NCBI RefSeq assembly: GCF_036370855.1
Contig: NC_088105.1
Span: 8,685,619 to 8,749,618, forward strand
From: Dromaius novaehollandiae
Lineage: Eukaryota; Chordata; Aves; Casuariiformes; Dromaiidae
Direction: 5' to 3'
Length of the DNA stretch: 64,000 bases
Shown here: positions 36,391 through 44,626 of the stretch, piece by piece
Numbering within the stretch: position 1 is the stretch's first letter
Layout of the letters: every line of letters starts with the position of its first letter
Notes under the pieces: generated by a model
Seen by the model: only the letters and a program-made list of their open reading frames with translations
The model's database searches: none
Told to the model about the DNA's origin: nothing
Translations under genes and position numbers: made by a program

Positions 36391-37023
36391 AAATATTCCC
36401 CAAAGTTCTTTAGGAAAAAATTAATCTGTTGTGTGATCTTACCTAATTAAGTGGCAGACAGAACAGCCCTTTCCTGAGGAAGAACAGAATTGCTTTAGAA
36501 CAGCGAACATCACTATATGCAAGTCTAATTATACATCTATGAAACCGTATTTACCAAACTAATTACAGCTTAAAGGAGGCTACATTTCAGGTGCTAGCTG
36601 GCAAGAGCTTCAAATCATAGCATGTAAGTAGGATTTAGAAAGCTTACAAATCCTAGCTGAATTTGAAATACATAATTACTAGCATTAGGAGACTAACATT
36701 AGAAGAATCAGGAAAAAGCATATAGCCACTAGTTTGTGATACTGCCCCTCCCCAAAGTCTTATTCAATTACGATGAGTTTTGGTACCTAAAATACAAACT
36801 CCACAGAACTCTTATCTTCAAAACCTATCCTCAAAAGTGAAGAAAGCCAGTCTACAGAAGGAAACAAGTTTTTACAGTAATCAGCTAGAACTTGAACTTA
36901 ATCCTAAATTTGTGTACAAACAACATAATTAAGATCATCACTATTTAAGTAATTTTTGCCAGCTACAAGAAACAGCCTTTTCTTTTTCAAGTGCCTCAGC
37001 GTTGCACTGTCAGTGCATAGAAT

Positions 37024-37098
37024 AGCCAGATACAGACAGGAGTTGTGTGCTTGTTACTGTGCACTCTGCTGAACTATGTCACCAATGTTGTATTGGCT
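37024..37098 (-). pseudogene. Decayed SNORD80-like snoRNA relic
   Basis: ACATAGTTCAGCAGA, the SNORD77/80 guide core, is intact (around 37078-37063). CTCCTGTCTGTATC corresponds to the SNORD80 box D region, but box D reads CTGT instead of CTGA. Box C reads TTGGTGA instead of ATGATGA. A short AGCCA/TGGCT end stem remains. It lies between SNORD79 and SNORD47, the usual SNORD80 position, about 60 nt before a possible acceptor (near 36964). With both boxes damaged it is unlikely to form an snoRNP. Confidence 0.7.
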
Positions 37099-37624
37099 GA
37101 AGTGGCCTCATCACTGATTCTGTTTCTTTACTACTTCCACTGTGTGAAGACATCAAGCAATAAAAGCCATTTTCTTTAGTCACCATGGCCACAACTTCTG
37201 TTCATACAAACAAAACTCTACATGAAGTCTGCCAGTGCTTACAGTTCAGGGATTGGGAAGGTACCAAGTCTGCTCTAAAAGAGCCCTTCCTGTTAAAGTC
37301 TAATTCAGAACTACATAGAAGTTAATTCTTGCTTGGCAGGTATCAGATTTATCCCCACAGCAAGTGCAACTGGAAGGTTCAGAATACCATGAAGGCATGC
37401 AAATCAGATCCATTACAGTACTATCCTCAGGCACTCCTAGCTAGGCATTCACCCTAAAGGCAGTATTTCACCGGTTACCAAACCCCGCAGTCTGTAAATT
37501 GTACTCTACTCTTACCTCAGACAGAAGCTAGTCCTGCTTCACACAAATTTCCCATGGGCGTCACCCTGTAACAAGTGACTTTATTAACATTCTCCTTGGC
37601 AATGTCTCAGTAGTTGGTTTGAGT

Positions 37625-37713
37625 GCATGTACTGTTTCAGTATAAGAGTCCTCCTCAGCCTCTTTCAGAGAGATTCCCATTGCTTAGAATTAATCATCAT
37701 GAACAGTACATGC
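37625..37713 (-). ncRNA. SNORD79: SNORD79 box C/D snoRNA
   Basis: Box C is ATGATGA (37700-37694) and box D is CTGA at 37640-37637. An exceptional 12-bp perfect terminal stem, GCATGTACTGTT/AACAGTACATGC, closes it. The guide ATGGGAATCTCT before an internal CTGA is the SNORD79 element that pairs with GAGATTCCCA in 28S rRNA, next to the SNORD74 target. It ends 58 nt before exon 37565-37516. Confidence 0.95.
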
Positions 37714-38244
37714 TTAGAGAAGCTTCACATTCTGTTACTTTCATTTCTCCTTCCTGCAGGAGCTGACCTCAGCATTTCAGACCTTACTGCTAACCACATC
37801 TTCACTCCCAGCACGTAACAGCTTTAATCCAGCCATTCAGATAAAACAATTTACCCAATTACTCCAACTTCCAAGGTCAATGCTGCTCTTTACAAAAGCC
37901 CACTGTGTAATTTAACCATGTGGTGTTTTCGATCACAGCAGCAGAGTCCTGATGCTAGCTTTGCATAGTCAGGTTATCACACTATCTTTCTCATCAACTA
38001 GAAAATCAAGCAGTGCACAGCAGCTGCATATTGCAGCTCATCCACACTATTTCTTTTCAGTTACAGAAAGCAATTGACATTCCTACATACTAAAAAAGTT
38101 TATGGCACATGTGAAACAAACAGCTTACCATGTACAAGCACACTGCTATGAAGTGTCTGGCAGTTCTTCCATTATCAAATCTAAGACATACACAAGAAAA
38201 CAAAATTTCAGTACAACACTAATGTTACTTTAGAACCTTATTGT

Positions 38245-38296
38245 TAAGATTCTCAGAAACCCCTTTGTCCGCTACTGTTACAACCATCATCTCTTA
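38245..38296 (-). ncRNA. Candidate short box C/D snoRNA with SNORD75-like guide
   Basis: Box C is ATGATGG (38290-38284) and box D is CTGA (38256-38253). The TAAGA/TCTTA stem has a small internal loop. The guide GTAGCGGACAAAGGGGTTT directly before box D closely resembles the SNORD75 guide (GTAGTGGACAGAAGTGATTT) found at 42.05 kb. It lies in a GAS5 intron and ends 88 nt before the acceptor of exon 38156-38129, the spacing expected of C/D snoRNAs. I know no mammalian GAS5 snoRNA between SNORD78 and SNORD79. It could be a working compact paralogue or a shortened relic. Confidence 0.55.
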
Positions 38297-39140
38297 TCAC
38301 GGTCTTTGTTGGTTCTAGACATGGATTGAAGCAACTGGTGCTCATGAATGCAAACAGCAGACTAACACGTGTTCTGATGGCAGCCAGAAGCACTTATGTT
38401 CCACCAGCTCTGCTCCAGTAAAAGGACAGCAGGCTACCTCTCGTGTGCTCTTCTCCAGAAGAACTTAAACAATCAGTACCATTCTTTTATTCCCGCCACA
38501 GATCAAATAGCATTTCTGCTGTCTATGCTTCCTGGGTGGACTGACAACTTTATCATAACTTGACACACCAGTAAAGCCAAATTGCCAAGCAGTTTTGAAA
38601 ACTAGCTTGAAGGGCAAAACATGGATCTTTTGGTAAACAGCATACAAGCAATTTTCTGCTATTTTGATATGGTACATCTGATCTGCACTGCCAGACAAGT
38701 GTTTTTAAGTTCCTTGTTGTAACATTAAAACATCACTTGGCATACTTTGAGATTTAGAACTCTTTCCACACCATACTGAAGTTATTATGTAACTAAAAGT
38801 CACATCCAAGTAATAAGGAAAAAAATTTGTTGGGTAATGAGGACAACTGGTTAACCCGAAGGAGTGATTTAGAATTTAAACACAGGCAGCATCTACAACA
38901 CCTTTTCCCATTAGAAGCCCTAAAGACAGTAATTCTGCATCTCTCAGAGAAGTGACAGACTCATTTAGGAACCAATGTTCATCAATCCAAGAGTACAAGC
39001 AGCATTCTTACCCAGAAGATTGTCAAGCACCCCCCAAAGCCTCAGAGTTGTTCCGCCTTATTCACAGCCACACAGAATTCCCTCCCATTTCAAACAGTCA
39101 GTTACTATATTGCCACCATATTTATGGCTACCGCCACTTA

Positions 39141-39214
39141 CAGGGTCTTTCAGTAAAGAATAGTCCACATTACTGCTTTCAGGTCAGACATTTGACAACA
39201 TCATTATAACCCTG
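39141..39214 (-). ncRNA. SNORD78: SNORD78 box C/D snoRNA
   Basis: Box C region AATGATGT and box D CTGA at 39153-39150. The terminal stem CAGGGT/ACCCTG is perfect over 6 bp. The internal CAAATGTCTGACCTGAAA matches mammalian SNORD78. It ends 84 nt before the acceptor of exon 39056-39012. Confidence 0.93.
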
Positions 39215-39570
39215 TAAGACACCTGCCTATAGGATTTCCACATTCTTAACACAGTACTCAAATCATTTGAGTCCCAAAATATGAGACTGAGCCCCCAGCA
39301 CTTTGGGTAAGTGAACCCTGCAGGCTGCTAACCTGCATCTGTTGGTAGAAGTAAAAAGCAAGAAAATCCACAAGGAACTTCCTGCAGCTACAAAATGGGA
39401 TTAGAATCACACATCAAGTAATCATGACCAGTATGATCAGTTTGCTGGCAACTTACATTTACTGGTAACTCTACCAACTGCATGATTTAACAGCTCCATG
39501 TTAGCCCTGCAACAAAATGAAGAGTCAGGACAACCCACAAACAACCACAGAAAAATGAAATCTAGTCAGA

Positions 39571-39645
39571 TGCCTGAAGTCAGATAGAGCTAATTGCAGA
39601 CCTCCATGATTGAAGTCAGTTTATTCACATTTCATCACACAGGCA
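39571..39645 (-). ncRNA. SNORD44: SNORD44 box C/D snoRNA
   Basis: Box C is GTGATGA (39638-39632) and box D is CTGA (39583-39580). The outer stem TGCCTG/CAGGCA is closed through a small internal loop. GGTCTGCAATTAGCTCTA closely follows mammalian SNORD44, which guides 18S rRNA methylation. It ends 64 nt before the acceptor of exon 39506-39457. Confidence 0.93.
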
Positions 39646-40998
39646 GCTTACATTGTCAGTCACTCGACAGCTATCTACTTTAAAACTGGTATGGGGAAGA
39701 GGGCAAATATTCAAATAGTGCTATCACAGCAACTTAATGAGCTCATAGGCACACAGTAAAGAAAGAGTTTAGCACAAACTAGTCTGCCAAGGTAGGGCCT
39801 TATCCAGCAATTCTCCCCTTAAGCATCCTTTGTTTTTAACTGAGATGCAAGCAGCAGCCAACACCAGCCCCCCTTAGCTTACACATAGCTTAAGACTTCA
39901 TTTCACAGGCATATTCTAGGCCTATTTTTACCCTAGTACTTGCAAAGTTAGAAGAAGTACTTACATCATGACTGGAAACACTCTGAAAGCCTGCAAAGGA
40001 AGAGTTACTGTTAGATAGGCTCCAGCAGAAAATTTTAGCATAAGAACGACAGTTATAGTGACAGACTGTATCAGTGTTTAGTCAAGTTTTATCCTCATTG
40101 GGATCAGAGACCTGATTCAACATCACTTACAGCAGGCTGTTACGCTCCCTATCCCCATCCACAAGGAAATCTCATAAGCTCTCTCCCAGTCCTCTCCAGC
40201 ATGTTTGAGAAGTTCTCAACTCCAGAGACTAAAATTGCAGAAGTGAGAAAGCTTCTAAATGCAGAGTTCAGTGATATGAACTTTCTGCAAACATCTAACT
40301 TGGTATAACCCAGGAAAAGCATTTCAGAGAGTGGATGCATAGTATTGTTGCATTCAGCATTCAAGGCATTTAGTCTTGTCAGAAATACTCTAAAATTCTT
40401 TAGCACTCTGCAAAACCATTACTTAATGCTTTTACTGCAAAGCACAGACGATCTGGCCTCAAAGGCACAGACAGGGTACTGATCTCTCTGCTTTGGATTT
40501 TCCAGAACCACAATGCAGGGCCTCATATCTCCAAATGCCAGCTCTCAAACTCAAATGAACAGCAGCACTGTAGCAGACTTATTACACAAATGCGGCACAG
40601 CCAAACATAGTATCCATCCCAAAATATGTTCTACAATTACCTTCAGTTAGAAAGGCCTTGTCTTCACCAACAACAGTTGAAATAGTTTCTTGTGCTAGAC
40701 CCAGGCATCCTACATCTTTCTGTCCAGGGCAGCCTGCAAAGCAACAGTACTTATAGCACTTGGAGGACTAATATCTGACGAACCAAGATTTTAAGCTACC
40801 AAAATAGTTAGCAAATTGGTTCCACTGTGTTTGTGGTTAATTTCACAAGAAAACACATTCTTACATTCTATTTATCTGACTAATTTTTTAATGCTTAGCC
40901 CATTTCCTGATCTTCTGAGACAAATTTTCAAGAGACATTCATGGGCAAAGGTAGTAGTACTTCATTCTCAACTGCCAAACTTAGACTACAATACAGGA

Positions 40999-41082
40999 GG
41001 CTGCATCAGATAGGAGCGAAAGACAATAACAGCGTGATCATCACAGGTCATCTGTTGAACTATGTTGTCATCATACGCAGCC
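40999..41082 (-). ncRNA. SNORD80: SNORD80-family snoRNA, copy B
   Basis: Box C is ATGATGA (41074-41068), box D is CTGA at 41010-41007, and an internal TGATGA serves as C'. The terminal stem GGCTGC/GCAGCC is perfect. It carries both SNORD80 guides: ACATAGTTCAACAGA (28S, A1521 region in human numbering) and GTCTTTCGCTCCTAT (28S, G1612 region). It ends 84 nt before exon 40914-40865. It occupies the host interval where mammals carry SNORD77. Confidence 0.9.
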
Positions 41083-41248
41083 TTCACAAGTCAGGGATAT
41101 AAATTTTTCTAGAGATTTAGGCAATACAGTATTTACCTTGCACAGCTTAATGCTTCATCTTCCAGTGTCTGCAAGAAAAAAGGAAAGATGAGATTTCCAT
41201 AGCCTTCTTGGCATGAACTAGACCTCCTGAGAAGAGATCACAACAGCT

Positions 41249-41339
41249 AGATACATCAGACAGGAGCGAAAGACAAAACTCTGTTCATCACAGGATATTC
41301 TGCTGAACTATGTTATCATCACTGTATCTGCTTTGGAAT
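41249..41339 (-). ncRNA. SNORD80: SNORD80-family snoRNA, copy A
   Basis: Box C is GTGATGA, box D is CTGA at 41259-41256, and an internal GTGATGA serves as C'. The terminal stem AGATACA/TGTATCT is perfect over 7 bp. Guides are ACATAGTTCAGCAGA and GTCTTTCGCTCCTG. It is a close paralogue of the copy at 40999-41082, about 170 bp away with one short exon between. It ends 80 nt before the acceptor of exon 41168-41137. Confidence 0.92.
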
Positions 41340-41697
41340 ATAGTTGTTCCAAACTACCACCCCTTGCAATAGCTTTGAACAAAACAGAAGTCCTATGAAT
41401 AAAAAATGTCAAGAAATATTCGAGAGTCTTTTGAATATTGGCAAATATCAATCGTTTTCTGTGTATTAGTGAAATTAATCCCAAAGCACTTCAATTTTAC
41501 ACACCCAAACCTTTCCACTACATTTTTTTCAGCAGCTCCACAGAAAAAAAATCCATGGATTTTATGAAATTTCTTACCAGGTAGTCTTTCCTTCATAAGT
41601 CTTCCAAGTGCATGATTCAAATCCTGCAAAGAAAAAAAACACGCAGCTTGTGAAATCTATGTTCAGAAATCAAAACATCAGGGAGCACTCAGCTGTC

Positions 41698-41783
41698 GTG
41701 CCTCTCAGGTGGAAATGACGGTGGTAGAAGTTCTCATCATTCTCTTGGTCAAGAGTAGCAAATAAATGTCATCATTGTGGCAC
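41698..41783 (-). ncRNA. SNORD76: SNORD76 box C/D snoRNA
   Basis: Box C is ATGATGA, box D is CTGA at 41708-41705, and an internal ATGATGA is C'. The ends GTGCC/GGCAC pair. TTTATTTGCTACTCTTGA is shared with mammalian SNORD76 (28S rRNA). It ends 74 nt before exon 41623-41578. Confidence 0.93.
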
Positions 41784-42030
41784 CAGAAGGAGAACTTAAC
41801 TCAGGGGATAAAGTTTGCCTACTGATGTCAGTAAAAAGAATTAGAATTTTATCTAGATGAACTAGAAGTCCTCCAATCCCATTTCACATTCAATTTTCAA
41901 AAAGATTTTTACCTCATGGGGTAGCAGCAAGTCTCCCATCTTTGGTGGCAGATCTGGAAGAGATACAAGAGATTCAAATGCTAGAAGAACTAAGCAAGGT
42001 ATTTTTGGCAGTGACACCAACAACAGAAAA

Positions 42031-42097
42031 AGCCTCAGCATGGAGTTTTCAGAAATCACTTCTGTCCACTACTCTTGAAATGAAAACATCACAGGCT
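42031..42097 (-). ncRNA. SNORD75: SNORD75 box C/D snoRNA
   Basis: Box C is GTGATGT, box D is CTGA at 42038-42035, and TTTCTGA is the D' element. The stem AGCCT/AGGCT closes it. AAGAGTAGTGGACAGAAG matches the mammalian SNORD75 guide (28S rRNA). It ends 77 nt before exon 41953-41913. Confidence 0.92.
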
Positions 42098-42819
42098 CTC
42101 CCATTTGGTGAGTTAACTTCAAGTCATATACTCACTTTTTGCGATAGACATCTGACGCTTTTTTCCAAATAAAAAGCCACCCATTGCTATGGATGGTGAA
42201 ATAGCAGTAATGGAAAAAAGAATAAGTATTTACTGTATTCTTGTAGTCTGGCTAGAGACTTTTCCTAGAGGAAGAATGAAGACTGCCTGAATGGACATCA
42301 CAAGCAGTTACTAAATTACTAATTTCCTGAAATACCAGAGTACTCTAGCCTAGTTGCTCGATGTGTACCTGCACATAGGCACAGTGTTTCACAATTTAAA
42401 CCCCACATTTCAGAAGCAGTGCCTACCTGTTCTGAGCCACAGAAGAGGGAAGAGTTTACTTCAGGTATCTTAACTGGAAACAAAAGAGCATCTATTAGTT
42501 TTTCTTCTAAGACTGGAGAAGCTATGGTCACAAAAGGAAATAACACACAATGCTAAACTAAAATGTATATTCTTATGAAAAATACAAGTAAAATATCAAC
42601 TCTTCAGAGACAAGGCTACAAAAATAATTGCTAGTCCATGCTTTTAAGCACTGAAATCTAGCCAACAGGAGCAGAACAGAACCACTAAACTTCTGGATTT
42701 TCTATAGCTTGAATTCTAGTGTCTAAGTATCTAGTCAGTCCTGCAGCCATTAACTTATGGCTGCTCAGAACAGACCACGTGGTGCTTCAGCCATGCCAGA
42801 TACGCCATTACACAGTAAT

Positions 42820-42903
42820 CCATGTCCAGCTCAGATATGTTGGCATTCATCAGCTTCTCAGATGTCCCTACCAACATAGTTTTCATCATGTGCAGGCACA
42901 TGG
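42820..42903 (-). ncRNA. SNORD74: SNORD74 box C/D snoRNA
   Basis: Box C is ATGATGA, box D is CTGA (near 42834-42831), and an internal TGATGAATGCC is C'. The outer stem CCATGT/ACATGG is perfect over 6 bp. GTTGGTAGGGACATCTGA is the SNORD74 guide, pairing with TGTCCCTACC in 28S rRNA. It is the most 5' snoRNA of the host, as in mammals. A CAG acceptor lies about 78 nt beyond, near 42741, though the exon it would open lacks an obvious donor. Confidence 0.92.
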
Positions 42904-43824
42904 AAGGCAAGTCAGTGAGCCATGACACTACTTTGCTAACACAGGAAGTTTGATGCCTGTAACTGTAACCCTTGGAAGGCTGTTATCCAGACCGAGCGAC
43001 ATGAGGAAAAACATTGACCTGCCTTTACAAACGGACTGATCTGCAGCAGACTTTCTCCATCAGTAAAGGGCCCTCCCCAAAAAGGACATCAGCTCCTGAT
43101 TAATAGCTTATGGATGGCCACACAACCCTTAACCATACCACAAAACTACTACTACACTTTGCACAGCATTTTCCATTTACTGGCCAAAAGCATCTCCCTA
43201 AAAGCCTCTTACACAGCAAAAACAGAGCAAGCATTTCCCATTTCAAAGCTGCTCCCAAATCACACCTCAACTGCAGGCAGCACACTGCTTCTGACCACAC
43301 ATCCCACAGTTACCACAGTCCGACCTTGGGCAAAAAACCCCAGAAGCACTGCTGCCCCCGAAATAGTATAAACTGGGGGCTTTGCCCAGCAAAAAAGCAC
43401 GTTTTTTGCCCAGACTGCGAACTCTGCCACCCCACAGGCCTCACTCCCCTGCCACGGGGCCTCCACTGCACGCACACCTCCCCCCGTGGCAGGGCCTTCA
43501 CAGCGCGCCCCTGCCACAACCCCCCTCCTGGGGCCGCTGCTCCTCCCCCCTCCAACCCCCCCACGGGGCTCTACCCACCCCCCCGCCCCGCGCTAGGCCC
43601 CAGGCGGCGCGGGAGCGCCCAATCCCCCTCCATCCTCCTCCATCCGCGCCCGCAAAGGCGTAGCCGCCGCCCGTAGCACCTCAGCGGGCCCCGCCGCCTC
43701 CGCAGGGCAGGGCCGGGCCGGGCCGAGCCGAGCCGGCAGAAGCGGGGGAGCCGCACTCACCACAGACGCCGCCGCCCCCCGCGCCGCCGCGCGCCGAAAG
43801 GAAGTAGCAGCCGCGGCGCGCCCC

Positions 43825-43831
43825 TTATATA
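43825..43831 (-). promoter_or_regulatory. GAS5: GAS5 TATA box and 5'TOP start
   Basis: TATATAA on the minus strand lies 27 nt upstream of a C followed by an unbroken pyrimidine run (CTTCCTTTC, 43804-43796). This is the layout of a 5'TOP promoter. GAS5 is a known TOP-class host gene whose RNA level tracks translation and growth state. Exon 1 then runs to a CTGTG|GTGAGT donor at 43761. Confidence 0.8.
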
Positions 43832-44099
43832 GGCTGGCGCCGGAAGGCGGCGGCGCGCGCGCAGCAGCGATGGCGCTCCCCGCGCAACTCGGCCCCCGCC
43901 GCCTTGGTTCCCGCCCGCGGGCGGCGGCGGCGGCGAGGCCCCGCCCGCGCCAGGGCGGCGGCGGCGGCGCGGGGGCGGGGCGGGGGGGGGGGAGCGATGC
44001 GAGCCGCGCGAGCGGGCGGGCGGGAGTTTTCTTCCGGGGTGCGGCCCGCTCGGGGGGGTTTCGCTTCCGGGACGGCGCTCGGGGCCGTTCCCACCCCCG

Positions 44100-44626
44100 G
44101 GAGGTAGGTAGCGGCCCCGGGCGGGCCGCGGCGCCGCGGGCAGGGCCGCGCCGGGCGGGGCGGGGTGAGGCCTGGGCCCGCCCCGCCCGGGAGCCGCCGT
44201 CACGCCCGCGGCGCCGGCGCAGGGGGCCGCCGGCGGGGGCCGCGCCCGCCGCCGCCCCCACGGGCCCGGGCGCCGGGGGGCTCCCGGGCGGGGAGGCCTC
44301 GGGGCGGCGGGGGGGACCGGCCGCCGCCGGGCGGGCGAGGGCGGACGCGGAGCTGCGGCCTGGCAGCGGGGCCGAGCCGAGCCGAGGGGAGGGGGGGGGA
44401 GCGGCGGGGCCCGGCCGAGCCCCGCGGTGCCCCGCGGGCGGCGGGCGCTCGCTCCGGCTGCCGCTGCGCGGATGGGAGCTGCCGCCGCCGGGGCCCCTTC
44501 CCCTGAGCCCCCCTCGGCGTCCGCCCGGGCCTCCCAGAGCTGCTCCGGGAGCTGAAAGCCGCGGCCGGGCCGGCAGAGTTACTTTTTCTCCCGCGTAGCT
44601 GCCGAGCCGCTGCCCGGTGCCCTCAG
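44100..44626 (+). other. ZBTB37: Predicted non-coding first exon(s) of ZBTB37
   Basis: Two good plus-strand donors lie in the island: CGGGAG|GTAGGT (exon end 44103) and CCCTCAG|GTGAGC (exon end 44626). Either could join the acceptor of the coding exon at 48545 or an intermediate exon. The transcription start is not resolved. Confidence 0.5.

Larger units (their letters stand above)
35915..43804 (-). ncRNA. GAS5: GAS5 snoRNA host gene (5'TOP non-coding RNA)
   Basis: This is a minus-strand transcription unit with almost no coding potential. It makes box C/D snoRNAs from its introns; the spliced exons are a short-lived RNA in mammals. Splice-site pairs give exons 43804-43761, 42473-42427, 42186-42136, 41953-41913, 41623-41578, 41168-41137, 40914-40865, 39506-39457, 39056-39012, 38156-38129, 37565-37516, 36472-36442, 36231-36201 and a last exon from 36023 to about 35915. 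Internal exons are 28-51 nt. Other exons may exist, for example near 42740 and 40640-40730. Most snoRNAs end 58-88 nt before the next acceptor, matching the known spacing rule. Transcription appears to start at a pyrimidine run (CTTCCTTTC, 43804-43796), as in 5'TOP genes. snoRNA identity and order, and the divergent ZBTB37 neighbour, identify it as GAS5. Exon coordinates are read by eye from splice consensus. Confidence 0.93.

Noticed and set aside
36878-36945. Box C/D-like pair (GTGATGA, CTGA) in GAS5 between SNORD47 and the SNORD80 relic
   Set aside because: There is no convincing terminal stem, and I could not match its interior to a known guide. Box C may fall within or next to an exon.
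38938-38992. TTGATGA ... CTGA pair 3' of SNORD78 in GAS5
   Set aside because: The flanks do not pair into a terminal stem and box C is poor. It is probably chance.
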